Counted from the stretch's first letter, positions 1-11,368 are shown. The stretch: 64,000 nucleotides of DNA from Clavaria fumosa (GCA_951802425.1 OX637797.1:372001-436000), one strand, 5' to 3'. Notes: generated from the sequence alone by a model not told the origin. Translations and numbers: made by a program.

Positions 1-632
1 ATGACATCATGCTCCCCTTCCTGTGCCTACATATAATGTCCTTGCCCTCCTTACCCCTCTCCCCAGACTCCCCATTCCTCCCCCACACCTGACACATCAC
101 CTCTCCTTGCATTATGGCTATCACGACTCGCAGTGCTACAGCTCCCCGTGACTCCGCCCCTCAGGGGGACTCCCTTCGGGACTCCGGGGTGCTTGTCCCA
201 CCACCATCCAGGACTGATCCCTCACCCGAGGGAGGAGAAGTGTCGGTTCCGGCTCTGCGCACCCAGGTCCGGCATTTGCTGGGTCCGGCCACATCGACGC
301 CCTCCGGTTCCAATGGGGCGACGCAAGGAGGGACCAGGGTGGCCTCAGGGTTCTCCTGTGCCTCCATCAGGAAAGGATCCTGGGAGGAGGAAGGTCCGCC
401 ATGATCTGATGTCTCCCGACGTTCCCCCAGGCCGGGGGGCATCCTCCAGTGAAGATCGGGCCCTCACCCCCATCGAGTTATCGCTCCCCCTTCCGCCCCG
501 CGCACTTCGTGGGACCCTGGGCCCCATGCCCCGGGGGCGCTCCGCCTTCCTCTCTGCAGGAACGACCCCCTGCTCCAGCGGCTGTGCCGCCCTCTACTCC
601 GCCCGGCCGGGCCCCAGCGGGTTTGTCCGCTT
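1..632. other. GC-rich region, no confident gene
   Basis: GC-rich DNA with overlapping open frames on both strands. A plus frame opening at 114 begins MAITTRSATAP and is proline/serine rich, faintly like the disordered start of a fungal retroelement gag, but it has no domain I can name. The plus frame from 133 runs into the hAT-like segment near 640. Open frames on both strands are expected in such GC-rich DNA, so I do not call a gene. Confidence 0.3.
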
Positions 633-1853
633 CCAAGATGCTCCAAAAAGTAGTACCATATTGTTGTGGATTAGGCGCAATGGCTGATTAAATGCTAGGC
701 GGTCACACGTTTCATTCAATTGGCTGACGAGAGCGATGCTGTTCCTGCTCTCCGGAACAAAAAGTATAGGGATTTCCGACTGTCAAAGCTTGATTGGGAT
801 CAGTTGAAACTACTGCACGAAGTAATGAAGGTGTGTTATTATGTTCGCCACACCCATGGATGCTCAGTATCCTGCAACAGGAACCGGCAAGTGCGCAAGA
901 ATCATTCTCGAGAGCTCGCGACCCAGCTGTGTGGCGCACTATACCTGTGCTCGAATTCTTGCAACAGACGTGGGAGAATATGGCGAGCAATTCCAAGTTC
1001 CTTGAACTAAAGGACACCCTTCGTGCTGGTTTGGACAACCTCCAGAAGTGGTATCGTAAAACCGATGATACCAATGTCTATTTCATCTGTCTCGGTAAGT
1101 GTTAACCATTTGAATGAACAAGGGATTTAACCCCTTTGGGTCAGCTCTTGATCCGAACTGGAAACTCGCGTACACTGAAGAGGAGTGGGATCAGAAGTTT
1201 TACGACATGGGAGTTGAGCAATTGCATAGAGTGGTATGTTTTCGTGTGCCACAGTGCAAACTCTTATTAACATATGTTAGTTTGATGACTACGCTGCCCG
1301 CTATTCTCCCCCCACAGCATCTTCATCAACGCTGAGTGGTCAGCCGAGGCTGGACGGCAAGGAACCCCAGGCTACGTATGGCTACTCCTGGATGCGGCGG
1401 GCGGTCGATAATCGGAAGGCTGCCGATCGCTCGAAGGCGGGGGCCCGCGATGAGTTGCGAGCCTATTTGGATGCCCCGCTTGAGGTTACTTTCAATGTTG
1501 TTGGGTGGTGGGGTGTAAGTTAATCATTTCTATCGCTGGAGTGCCATACTGATGTGCTACAGAAACATGCGACGCAGTACCCTATCCTTGCACGCATCGC
1601 GAGGGACTATTTAGCTATTCAGGGCTCTGCCACGCCATCTGAGCGGGCATTTTCTAATGCCTCACTAACTGATACTAAGCAGCGCAGTCGGCTGACACCT
1701 GAGGTATTTGAGGCGCTCCAACTCTTGAAGAGTGCATACCGTAATGGCCATATGTCTGCGATAGAGGATGCTGAGAAACATTATCAGACAGTTATGAATG
1801 CTGGAGGGAGTGTGGATGGTGATACAGAGGGCCCGGTTATTGATAATTTGTAG
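633..1853 (+). pseudogene. hAT-family transposase, 5'-truncated, spliced
   Basis: C-terminal part of a hAT transposase (DNA cut-and-paste). Proposed exons are about 699-832, 868-1094, 1145-1233, 1281-1514 and 1563-1853, with introns of 35-50 bp ending in AG. From 720 all junctions keep frame to the TAG ending at 1853, about 317 codons. Diagnostic pieces are FICLALDPNWK (late catalytic core), FDDYAARYSPP, and the C-terminal dimerisation motif ARDYLAIQGSATPSERAFS. A trace of the preceding part, DAPKSSTILLWIR, lies at 630-665, but the N-terminal BED finger and the first catalytic acidic residues are not visible, so it is probably not autonomous here. The 35-bp first intron is unusually short and its ends are uncertain. 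The element's 3' terminus follows at 2045. Confidence 0.8.
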
Positions 1854-2045
1854 CTACAACTCATGTAGCTAGCAAAGGGTTCGGTTCATGGTTCAGACCT
1901 TAGATGAACCTGAACCGGACCCTTTTTTCGGTTCTAAAAAGTTCGGTTTGAAGTTCAGCCAAAAGTGAGAACCGGATGCAAAGTCTGGTCTCAGGTTCAG
2001 AAAAATCAGGCCTGAACCGGACTTAACCGGACCGCGGCATCCCTA
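1854..2045 (+). mobile_element. hAT 3' subterminal region and terminus
   Basis: Non-coding tail of the hAT element above. It is packed with copies, in both orientations, of a GGTTC(A/G)G / CCGAACC-type motif, as expected for hAT subterminal transposase-binding repeats. It ends in GGCATCCCTA at 2045, i.e. terminal sequence TAGGGATGCC read inward. The same terminus occurs at 60798, so two members of one family are present. The next eight bases (2046-2053, GTCTGGAT) would be the target duplication, but the left end is not in the window to confirm it. Confidence 0.7.
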
Positions 2046-2690
2046 GTCTGGATTGGGGATGGGGGTGTGGGACAACGTTCGGGCAGGGATTGGTGTGGAA
2101 GGGGAGGAGGCGGTTGGGAAGGACGTGCATGCGGAGACGACGGAGAAGACGGCCGTTCTAGCGGCGGACGAGCTGGCGCCGACACAAGCGGCGTTCACGC
2201 CTGCCGCCCCCCCCCACCGCGATGCACCCGCCGCCGCTGCGGCACATGCTGTCGGACTCGCGCTGGGCACCGGCGCTCCGTGCGGAGGAGGAAAGGGAGG
2301 GGGAGGGGGAGAGAGAGGGTGTCGTTGTGGGCGAGGAGGACAGGCGGGACACGGTGGCGCCGAGGAAGGGCAAGGAGGTGGGGAAGGAGGGCGCGTGGGT
2401 GGGGCGGAGACAGCGCTTGGTGTCGTTTATTGGCCAGCTGGGGGGTGGTTCCTCTGGTGCTGGTGCTGGTGCTGGTGGTGCTGATGCTGCTGCGGCGTTG
2501 TTGGGACTTGCTGTTGGGGAGAAGCACCGACGGAAGTTGTGGTGTGCCGTGGGATGACGATGCCGGGTGCGAGGCCGTGCGGAGGTGGTGCAAGGTATGC
2601 TCTTCTTTTATTTTCTTCGGCTGCAGCTGTTTTTTGTTTTTTGGGGGGGATGCTGATATGCTTTTTCAACATCTGAGAGTAAATAGAGTA
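2046..2690 (+). other. GC-rich low-complexity stretch; possible short ORF at 2222-2557
   Basis: Very GC-rich DNA with GGA/GGC-type runs, open in several frames on both strands. The most protein-like frame (2222-2557, plus, 111 codons) has an acidic/basic segment followed by SFIGQLGGGSSGAGAGAGGA and a lysine-rich end. No family recognised. It could be an exon of an unrecognised gene, but composition alone can produce it. Confidence 0.2.
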
Positions 2691-2960
2691 GTCCGCCCCT
2701 CCAGGCCACGGCTCAGGCCAGGGCCAGGCCAAGGCCAAGCCCCGGATATGGCTTTGGCCTGGCCTGGGATTTTTACAGGCCATGAGCCCCCCAAAGCCAG
2801 GCCAAAGCCGGGGCTTTCAGGCCAAGCCGGGCCGGCACATCACTAATGGCGGGGCAGGGTGACGGTAGGGCAAGGCGACGGTAGGGTGGGGCAGGTAGGG
2901 GCAAAGCGACAGCGGGGCGGAGCGGGGCAACGGTGGAGCATGGCGATGGTGGGGTGAAGG
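2690..2960. repeat. GGCC-rich and GGGGC-rich simple sequence
   Basis: 2700-2840 is a tangle of GGCCAGGCC-type repeats in both orientations, able to fold back on itself. 2845-2960 is an irregular GGGGC/GGTG repeat. The right edge of the first block reads, on the minus strand, TAGTGATGTGCCGGCCCGG, which resembles a hAT-type terminus, but no matching left end or 8-bp duplication was found. Confidence 0.4.
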
Positions 2961-3414
2961 CAGAGCGATGACTTGCATGGGCTGTTTAGCACCTGCATGG
3001 AGCGCAAACATGGGTAAGTCATCCTGTTCATTGTCTGGGATGTGAATCACAATGTTGATGTTTTCTTTTCGGGGTGCTTTGCCTGCTAGAAACCTGTAAT
3101 ATCCAGGCTGTGGGCATGCTCGGCATGGACAATCATGCTCATCTTCAACAGTTGTCTCTTCAAGGTCAGGGTCTTGAAGGGGGGCAGAATCAATGGGAGT
3201 AGATTCATTGTTTTCATCTATGTGAGGTGTGTCATTGGTGTTATTGTCATGGGTTGGAGCAGGATGCTGATTGAATTTATGTCTCTCCCCTTCAGCCAGT
3301 GTCTCAGTTGTCCAAACCATGGGGTTGGCTTTGTTATCGCAGTTGAAAACCACTTCACACTCAACTCTAATCTGTTTTTTATCAGGGAAGTCATGAGGGA
3401 GGTCAACAAAGTAT
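2817..3414 (-). CDS. Hypothetical protein fragment, unrecognised
   Basis: Minus-strand open frame whose part from about 3414 to 3020 looks like real protein. It reads FPDKKQIRVECEVVFNC, then an acidic, threonine-rich stretch, then a cysteine cluster DCPCRACPQPGYY, then INIVIHIPDNEQDD. Codon use is not low-complexity. Beyond about 3020 it runs into GGGGC repeats and is probably not coding. No family recognised. With the coiled-coil frame at 3503-3748 on the same strand it may be part of one gene or an old transposon. No convincing start or splice sites. Confidence 0.3.
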
Positions 3415-3502
3415 TAGAATAGTTTTTCTTGTGTGTTATATTGCACATGAATATTTTTAATTCTCCCACTTGACTTTTCAGATTCTCTTGCACAAATACT
3501 TC

Positions 3503-3748
3503 TTACACATGACTGTACATCACCACCTCCTCCACCTCCAATTGTGCATTCCACTCCTGCTCCTCCTCTTCCCTCTGCACCTGCTCCACTTCCTCCTCCA
3601 ACCATGCCTGCTCCACCTCCTCTGCCCACTCTGCACATGCATTGTTGACCTTCTTCAGGAGGGTGCAGGCATCAACAATTGCCTGCTCCATGGCCTCCAC
3701 CTGCCCCTGGGCATCAATAACTTCACCCTCTGATGTGGCAAATGCCAT
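3503..3748 (-). CDS. Acidic coiled-coil ORF, unrecognised
   Basis: 81-codon minus-strand frame starting MAFATSEGEVIDAQGQ and continuing as an alanine/glutamate-rich heptad-like coiled coil (AEEVEQAWLEEEVEQVQREE). It ends shortly after EVVMYSHV. The bases around its end (near 3515) resemble, in inverse orientation, sequence near 10305, so this may belong to the dispersed repeat recurring at 12290. No known domain. Either an exon of a hypothetical gene or a transposon remnant. Confidence 0.3.
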   Translation of the reverse strand: MAFATSEGEVIDAQGQVEAMEQAIVDACTLLKKVNNACAEWAEEVEQAWLEEEVEQVQREEEEQEWNAQLEVEEVVMYSHV

Positions 3749-3749
3749 A

Positions 3750-4129
3750 TATCACTAACAGCAGTCAAGGGGTTGTCGTGTAAACAAAACAAAACAAAAA
3801 AGGGGGAAGAGGCCTTTGCACTCATGACCAACTGCTGCACATCCTCTGCTCACACTCACAAATCCCACCCCACTGCTGCCTCAAACATCACCTCCTGTTC
3901 CACTTGAGGGGGGAGTGACCTCTCTGCCATTAATTGGTGCCAGTGTTGGAACTTGGTGAGAATACTGCACAGGGTAGAAAGGAGGGGATGAGGGGTTGGT
4001 GCCATAGTTTTGCAGTAAGAGGAAAGGAGAGCACAGCCTTAAAAATATAACCAAACACTGCCATGACTCAATGAAGTCATGTGATTGGTCATGTCTGGAC
4101 TTGCCTCACAGGAGCTTGGCTCTTAGGGA
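3750..4129. other. Intergenic, nothing recognised
   Basis: Mixed-composition sequence with a short A-rich run near 3785. I see no gene, terminal repeat or RNA gene. Confidence 0.4.
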
Positions 4130-4695
4130 GGAGGTACTGTCACAACCCAGCAAGCTTCATAACAAGTACTCCAATGCACTCCCACCCTTGATGAACACCC
4201 CCAGCCCAATTCCAACACTCAGTAATCACCTCCAACCAGGAGATGGCAGTTCCACATGAAGTTCACAATTCTGGTGAATGCTGTGCACCTCATTGTTGCT
4301 TGGCCAATGTTCAGGAACCTTGAGAAATGAGTGGAACCAGTTTAGGACCTGCAAGGTGGCCTCCAGGTGAGTTAGCACATGTGCCTTGATGATATTAGAC
4401 TTTAGGGTGTAGATATGGTGGCTGAAACATGTCTCCAGGCAATTCAATATTATTTGTCTTGCAACTTCTTCTCTGTATATCTTCTTCAATACTATTCCAC
4501 TCTAGATATTTCCTTAGTATATAATCCTCAAAGCTGTAGTAGATACTACAGCACATGACATATGCACAAGGATTGCTGTTAAGAGCCACCTCAGTACCTG
4601 ACTGGGTGTTGCATAGCAGCCACCCCCTTGTGCAGCTCCTTGGTTGAATCCCCTCCATCATGTTATCCCACTCTCTCCAGTCATGTCTGTACCAC
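4130..4695 (-). repeat. Dispersed repeat D1, minus copy (inverted relative to 12290-12890)
   Basis: Read on the minus strand this matches the plus strand at about 12290-12890. Shared landmarks are a TTGGGTTGTGACA edge, the near-palindrome GCTGTAGTAGATACTACAGC, and decayed coding with shared peptides such as RGWLLCNTQ and CFSHHIYTLKSNIIKAH. Conservation at the peptide level implies the ancestor was protein-coding, probably a transposon, but I do not recognise the family. No terminal repeats were found. Confidence 0.6.
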
Positions 4696-4953
4696 CCCCC
4701 ATTGATGTGACCAGCATGCAGAATCCCTGCTCACCATCAGAATTATCACTACACCCTTCCTTGCCACCATATATGTTAATAAATTAGCAGAATTGACCTA
4801 CTCTTGACATGATATACCAATGAAGAAAATCAAGCAAGACTTGATGGAATATTCTGAAAATTTGCAACATTTGCTGTTCTGGATTTCAAGTGATGCAAAA
4901 AAGCTTCATTTTAAACGAAACCTGTCTAATGTGATCTGACAAAAGTAAATAGC

Positions 4954-7272
4954 CTATGTTCTACCCTTCAATGTGGTTTTACTAAACAGTCGAGCTCTTT
5001 CAATAGCAGCATTGCCTAAGACTGTTTTTAATAGCAGCAAAGGGGCATGAACAGTTGCACATACTTTGCTTCACGAGGTTCCGCTTGTAGTCCGAAATCG
5101 TGATGTCTTGTAATGTCAAGTTCTTGATTTTTTTGTTTTTCACTTCCCACAGCTCTCGAGCAACTTGATCAATAAGACCTGAAGCAGAGTAAACAAGACA
5201 CGTATATTTCCATACTGAACCTGACTGACGGAAATCATGAGACACTATCACAACACCACCTTCAAATTCCTTGATTGCCAAGGCCAACGCATCGATCGAG
5301 GCCATGTCTAAGTGATTTGTGGGTTCGTCTGCAATGCTGTCAACCAGGGAATTTGCTGTAAGCTGGATTCAGCAAACCTAGCAGCAGGATGTGTGGATGT
5401 TCCATAGCAAGTTGGGCAAATACAACTCTGAGAACAGTTAGAGCACGACATGACAGTAGGTTGAACAGATACCTATTTCTCAAGCCATCAGACAAATTCT
5501 TGATTGGCGAAGTTTGGTGAGACCCAGATAGACCAAACCTCCCAAGTTGTGACCGCCATGCCTGAGATACAATGAGACAACTAGTGAAGGGGTGGTTAAA
5601 TAGGATCTAACCATCACATCCTTTTCCGGGTACTTCTCGGAAAAGAGATCTTGAAAATACTCAATTGGAGATTTGTTATATGGTAGCTGGTCAGCCGAGT
5701 GTTGGGAGTATTTTGCTAGCTTCAGTGCGGAATGCCTGGAGATGGTGCCTTGCCTCGGCTGCAATGCACCAGTTATGAGATGTAAAAGAGTCGACTTCCC
5801 AACACCATTTTCTCCAAGGATTGCGATCCGCGAGTCCATGCTGCATGGAAAGTCAGGCGGTCAATTTTATTGGCAGTGTCAACTGCTTACTCGATACCAA
5901 AAGACAGACTGCGATAAAGGTCATCCTCGTGCTTGCCAGAATACGAGAAGGCGACATCGTTGAAAGCAATTATTGGTGGCGGCAGTTTACGGATATCTTC
6001 AAAGTGGAAGCGAAGAGGACGAGATTGCTCAACTTTCTCAACAAGACCTGCGGCTTCCATTTTGTCGATGATCTTTTGCTTCGACTTGGCCTGACGAACG
6101 AGGTTAGCATATGTCCCAGCAGATGCAATGAATCTATAAAGTATGAGTGCTCATGACGTGAGATACAGAAAGGCGGCAAACCTTTTGATGTGCGCGATCT
6201 CTTCTTGCTGTTTGTGATATGCTTTCATCTGGTTGACTTCGTTTTCTTGCTTAGTCTTGACGTAGGTTGTATAGTTACCAGTGTAATACACAAGCTTTTT
6301 CTTGGGAGTGAGATCGATTATATTCGTACAAACGGAGTCCAGGAAATCTTGGGAATGGGACGTGATGACGAGGATATGCTTGTATGTGGAGAGATAGGCT
6401 TCCAACCAGACGACCGCTCCGAGGTCAAGGTGATTGGTAGGCTCATCGAGCAAAAGCAAATGGGGCTTCACAAATAGTGCCCGAGCCAAAGCCACTCGCA
6501 TGCGCCAGCCACCGCTCATATCTCTTGTCGGTTTCTGCATCATGGTCTGCGAAAACCCCAGACCATGCAGTATAGACCCCGCTTTGCTTTCAAAGGTGTT
6601 CGGGTCCATTTCTTCTAATTCTTCATAAATAGCATCCAGCGATGCCTGATCTGCGTCTTCCATAACGGACAACTCCTCGATGCGAGATTCAAGCCGCGCA
6701 ACCTTTTCCCTAGCAGAAGCTATGATGAAGTCCACGGCGTTGACGTCTGATGGCTCTGCTTCACTGCGTACTAGATAGATGTCGATGTGAGCCGGGACAT
6801 CGCAATCACGTTCCGATACGGATTGGAGGTATGTCGACTGAGCTCCCATTCTATTTCAGCGCTCAATGGAGAAATAAACAGGAAACGCGCCTTCCCAGAG
6901 CCATTCTCTCCGAGCAGTCCATATCTCTGGCCGTAATTCAGCGCGATCTCGGCTCCCTCAATCAATGATCTCCCGTGGAAGGAAAGCGTGTATGAGTCTA
7001 TCTTGATGTCGCGACTCATCAAGTCAGAGACAAGGACTCCCGACGCACTCCTGCAAAACATTGAGTGCATAAGAACGATGGCAAGAATGATCTCACCTTT
7101 CCGTCGCCAACTGCAATTTGGCCATAGCAGTCAGTTTTTCAATAGAAATCGCGGGCGATCCATCTCGCGTAGGGGGTGTTTGGCAGCCAGCTTCGGTAGA
7201 GCCTACGGAAGTGGAGTCCACCTTCGCAGCCTGCTTTGCAAGACGTTTCTGCTTGGATGCCGAAGGAGCCAT
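4954..7272 (-). CDS. ARB1: ABC-F ATPase, Arb1-like ribosome-associated factor
   Basis: Soluble twin-ATPase ABC-F protein; yeast Arb1 acts in ribosome biogenesis and ribosome quality control. Exons (minus): 7272-7097, 7050-6891, 6837-6182, 6133-5891, 5840-5612, 5561-5473, 5427-5378, 5328-5230, 5178-5065, 5015-4954. All nine junctions keep frame, giving 625 residues (yeast Arb1 is about 610). The basic N-terminus starts [14 protein letters not shown]. First ATPase: Walker A GENGSGKS, signature [15 protein letters not shown], Walker [14 protein letters not shown], switch-like ITSHSQDF. Second: [13 protein letters not shown], signature [22 protein letters not shown], switch VSHDF. Introns are 45-53 bp GT-AG, except the second (6890-6838), which starts GC and splits the first Walker A between K and S. 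There is no nonsense codon, so it is probably functional. It shares a short upstream region with the pinin gene. Arb1 rather than Gcn20 is inferred from the short N-terminus. Confidence 0.93.
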
Positions 7273-7438
7273 AATGTGCGGAATGAGCGACTACAGTATG
7301 AAAAAGTGCAGCGGCGCGTGACTAGCATTCGTAACGTAAACAAATACACACACACACACATGGAGCGGGACGCGGGACGTGCGCACCGCTACGCGCACAG
7401 CAGTGACGAGACGGACTCGCAGGCGTCGCTGATCAAAC
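7273..7438. promoter_or_regulatory. Shared divergent promoter of the ARB1-like and pinin genes
   Basis: Only 166 bp separate the two start codons, which face away from each other, so both promoters must lie here or reach into the neighbouring gene. It contains a short CA microsatellite at about 7344-7360 and CpG-rich sequence (GGGACGCGGGACG), with no clear TATA box, as is usual for housekeeping genes. Confidence 0.6.
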
Positions 7439-8577
7439 ATGTCTCCCGCCGATAAGTACGTCAACTTGTCCTTCCCTCTTCAGTGCATTTAATTCATCTG
7501 CACTCAGTATCGCCCCACCGTCGTCTCCATCATCAGATCCAATCGTCCCAGTGGAGGCCGTACCCTCCAATGAACCTGCTATGAAGAGGCGACCGCGAGT
7601 AGATCGCAAGCGCGGCATGTTCGGTGTCGTGCTTGGTACCCTGAATAAAGCCAAGATTGAAGACAAAGAAAGGAACGCGAGCGAAGCGGTGCGTTTGAAG
7701 CCCTGTTTGCTCTGTCTGGATTCCTTTTCCGTCATTCCTAGTTCTACCTGCAAGTTTGACTCCCCTATATTAGGCAAAAAAAAGACAATTTATAGAGCAC
7801 AGGCTACAGGCCAAGCTGAGAAAAGAAATGGATTCTGTCAGACGGGCTGAAGAAGCAAAGAAGGAAAAGACACTTGCGAATAAACGGGAAGAGGAACTTC
7901 AGCTTCAGGACTCAATCGTGCGTGTGACTCTCTCATTCCACTGCCTTCCTTTCCACAAAGCTGCGCAAAAAAGAGTAACACGGGGTCTGACAACCCCAAC
8001 GCATTTCCTAGCATAAACATCGAAGGCGTCGAACTGAACTGCTCGCCAATTTCTTACTCACCTCCTGTCATCCGCGATCGAACGGGCCCTCGCTCATACC
8101 CAACAGTCGGGACCAATCGCCTGGATTGAAGCCTCATCCCCATCCAGTATTTTTCCTTCCAGCCATTCTCACGGCAGCTCAAGCAGAGTTACTGGCTAGC
8201 GCGAGGGCGGAGGTCAGTAGCTGCCACCACTATGCTCCCTTCTTGATAACCCCGCTCTCGCCCTTCCGTAGAGCGCGGAAAATGCAGAAAAGGGATGGCT
8301 CAATTTTCGCGAAGAGCGCACTGCTGGCATCGAGGAAATCAGGCAACTCCGTCAACGTGTAGCTGATGAAGTTCGCAAGCTGTCTGAACGATCCAACTCA
8401 GACTTCCCAGATGTAATTGATGCGGACGTCGAAATGCCGTCTGTGAATGCCGTCGCCCCCAACACGGATCGAACAGCACAAGCAAACCACACAGTTGACG
8501 GGAACGCCTCAGGGGAACAAGATATGGTTGTCGACGCGGCCGCCGCTTCACCAGATGATGAGGAGGTAGAGTACTAG
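7439..8577 (+). CDS. Pinin/SDK/MemA-domain protein
   Basis: Pinin is a nuclear SR-related protein of the exon-junction/splicing machinery. Exons 7439-7455, 7508-7688, 7774-7917, 8012-8212 and 8272-8577 join in frame to 282 residues. The family core is visible: RRPRVDRKRGMFGVVLGTL, then a charged helix (RLQAKLRKEMDS, RRAEEAKKEKTLANKREEEL), then LLANFLLTS, and KPHPHPVFFLPAILTAAQ, equivalent to human pinin's TKPHLFYIPGRM. A second helix follows (FREERTAGIEEIRQLRQRV), and the tail is acidic, ending DDEEVEY. Introns are 52-94 bp. It is shorter than human pinin because it lacks the RS-rich tail, as expected in fungi. No frame damage; the third intron's acceptor (8011) was chosen because it alone restores frame. 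Confidence 0.85.
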
Positions 8578-8713
8578 ATAAGGACCTGTGGCATTGCCAC
8601 TAATAAAGCAGGCTAGCACTATGGCTCTGGTATCATGTCTGTAATAAGTAAGGAACAACAAAACCCTTGTGGATGCTGCAAGGAGCAGAGGGGTTGAGTA
8701 CTTTGAGTGGTTG
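8578..8713. other. 3' flank of the pinin gene
   Basis: Short non-coding stretch after the pinin stop, probably holding its 3' UTR. An AATAAAG sequence near 8600 is a possible polyadenylation signal. It ends with AGTGGTTG, the left target duplication of the MITE that follows. Confidence 0.4.
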
Positions 8714-9024
8714 TAGGGAAGAGCATGGGTTTTTGTAACCTGCACAGGTCACAGGTATGGGTATGTGTGGGTACGGGTATGGGTCTGGATTTCCCTACCC
8801 ATTGGCTTCAAAACAAGCCCAAAAACATCCAAATTGGATCAGAATTGACTGAGATACAATTAATTCATTGTTTTGATCATATCTCTCCCAATTCTGGTCT
8901 GATTTGAATGTTCTTGGGCTCAAAATGATGGGTAAACCTGCACGGGTCACAGGTGCGGGTACTGTGCAGGTACAGGTATGGGTAGAGCCTTGGATACCCA
9001 TGGGTATACCCATGCTCTGCCCTA
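8714..9024. mobile_element. hAT-type MITE, 311 bp
   Basis: 17-bp terminal inverted repeats (left TAGGGAAGAGCATGGGT; right, read inward, TAGGGCAGAGCATGGGT; one mismatch) are flanked by a perfect 8-bp duplication AGTGGTTG at 8706-8713 and 9025-9032. An 8-bp duplication with a TAGGG end is typical of hAT. No coding capacity. The interior is rich in GGGTA/TACCC and GGTCACAGGT repeats near both ends, likely subterminal motifs. The ends differ from the TAGGGATGCC termini at 2045 and 60798, so a different hAT must have mobilised it. Confidence 0.85.
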
Positions 9025-9770
9025 AGTGGTTGAAAGCTGCCAGAACATGTCAGAACATGTGCACCCTCACCCTACTCTTACCTGCACCTTCACCCACTCC
9101 ACCTGTCACCCTCAGTCACATTCACCCTTGCCTACTCACCTTAATCACCCCCAGTCACCCTCATAACTCTCAATCACTCTCACTCTCACTCTCACTCTCA
9201 TCCCCTCTCCCCTCAATCACCTTAACCCCTGCTTACCCTTCACCTACCCTCACCCTAACTCATATTCACCCTTACTTCATTCACCTGCTCTCTCACAACC
9301 AATTTCACTCTCACACCTCAATCACCCCCTTACCTTAATCTAACCTCAACCCTCCCCGTCACATACCCTTGGTCCACCCTCACTCACCCCTGGCAACAGT
9401 CCCTCACATAGCCTCACCCTCACTCACTCACACCCATACTCACACTCACCCCTCACCTATCTGTTTTCCCCTGACCCCCCCTGACTCTCCACAGCCTTCA
9501 CCACCCCTCAGATACCCCCAGGCTCAGTCATACTCACCCTCATATACCCTTGCCTCACCCTCACTCACCCTGACAACCCTCAGATTAGTCAGATAATACC
9601 ATGCCCAGTCCCTCACATAGCCTCACTCTCACTCTCACCCATACCCACTCACCCACCCTCACCTATCAGACCTCACTGACTCCCCCTGATTCTCCATGAC
9701 TTTTCATGGCTCCCCTTCACCACCTCCAGATACCCCTGGGCTCTGTCACACTCACCCTCACATACCCTCA

Positions 9771-10129
<359 letters not shown>

Positions 10130-10230
10130 TCCCCCTGATCATTCACCTCCACCCTCACCTCCACCCTCATCTTCAGTTACCCTCACTCTGACTGCCCTCA
10201 CCCTCATGCTCATGCTGACCTTCATCAAGC

Positions 10231-10905
10231 CATTCTGCACCTCTGACACTATTCTCTGTTACTTCCATTTCAGCTTGCAGTGCCAATCCATGTGGTCCAG
10301 GTGTAGTGTACAGTCACATGTAAGAAGTACTTGTACATTGCAAGCACATTGTGACTTGTTTATGCATAAATATGAATTCATAATTTATTCTACAGTAATC
10401 TACTTATGCCCAAACAACTTGGATCCCATGAGACAACCCCTCAGCTTTGAAAATCCATATGTGAGCAAGCAAACCTCTCAGTCAATTTGCCCATGACTTC
10501 CACTGCCCCTTTGCACTGTTCAAGCAATTGTCTAGAGGGGAGCTGAGAGAGGTGATCATGAGAGCATACCACAACCAGGAAGGCCACCAAGAGTCAATAA
10601 ATGGGTCCTCCAACACCTCAACCTTCTCATCCTACATGACTGGCAGGAATCCCTCTGTTAGGATGGCTTACATAAGCCCTACATCTCCCCCCCCTCTTCC
10701 TCATGACATACCCCATGCCCTTGACACTGCCTCCCCCATCATCCCACTCCTCCCATGCAGACATAGCCTTGTGTACATAGCCTCAACATAGCCTTGCCAC
10801 TGCCTCCACCCTGCCTGCTCCCCTCCTCATGTCCCTTACACTGCCTTGTTGATTCCCATACTTTAGCACAGTGTCAAGAGTGGGTCAATTCCACCTAAAT
10901 ACATC
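10231..10905. other. Intergenic, nothing recognised
   Basis: No gene seen. Sequence near 10305 (TGTACAGTCACATGTAAGAAGTA) resembles, inverted, sequence near 3515, so part may be the same dispersed repeat as D1. Confidence 0.4.
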
Positions 10906-11011
10906 GACTTAAAATATATTTACTACAGTCTAATCTGTGACCCGAGCACCCCAGAGCTCCTACTATCCTCGGCATCCGTGCCTCCCACGCTCCATGCGTT
11001 CTCTACATCCT
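10906..11011 (+). repeat. Split direct repeat A1
   Basis: About 106 bp, starting GACTTAAAATATATTTACT and ending CTCTACATCCT. Repeated at 11575-11680 with a handful of changes, several at CpG sites. Sequence similarity stops exactly where recombinase coding begins. Confidence 0.85.
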
Positions 11012-11368
11012 ACTGTCCTGCTCCAGTGCCTCTCGACTCGCGACGACCCGGACGCGCCCTTCCGCACTTACCTTAAGTCGTGCGACCACTGTTTTCCTTT
11101 CAACCCTGAGCTTTGGCTGCGTGCTGACGGTTCAATCCTGGTGCATAGCTGGTTCATGCGGCGACTCCTCCATCTTTTACCAGACAATGTCGGGGGCCAC
11201 TCTCTTCGTGCAGGTGGTGCGACAGCTTTGGCATCATCAGGGGTCCCCTTACACATCGTTCAGGCCATGGGCCGTTGGGCTTCCGACACCTTCCAGGTGT
11301 ACATCTGCCAGCACCCTTCCATTCTCACCGCTGCCCTCTCTTCTTCATCTCCTTCAATTGTCTCGTAG
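11012..11368 (+). pseudogene. Tyrosine recombinase, C-terminal catalytic fragment
   Basis: Plus-strand frame, stop at 11366-11368, with the C-terminal half of a tyrosine recombinase catalytic domain. It shows GHSLRAGGATALASSGVP (the HxxR box), then QAMGRWASDTFQVYI with the usual GRW and a terminal tyrosine as candidate nucleophile. The upstream part with the first catalytic arginine and lysine is missing; the frame begins at the A1 junction. Closest in type to the DNA breaking-rejoining enzymes of fungal DIRS-like or Crypton-like elements. The split repeats favour a DIRS-order origin. Confidence 0.7.

Noticed and set aside
2043..2846. Several overlapping frames of 70-260 codons on both strands
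   Set aside because: Extreme GC content and GGA/GGC runs explain them; only one (2222-2557) is listed, at low confidence.
5000..7100. Separate short ORFs that look like a fragmented ABC-F pseudogene
   Set aside because: All breaks coincide with 45-53 bp introns that restore a single 625-residue frame.
8040..8130. Possible double frameshift in the fourth exon of the pinin gene
   Set aside because: Another frame looked protein-like in between, but the continuous frame from LLANFLLTS to KPHPHPVFFLPAIL is open, and its end matches the pinin family, so no shift is needed.
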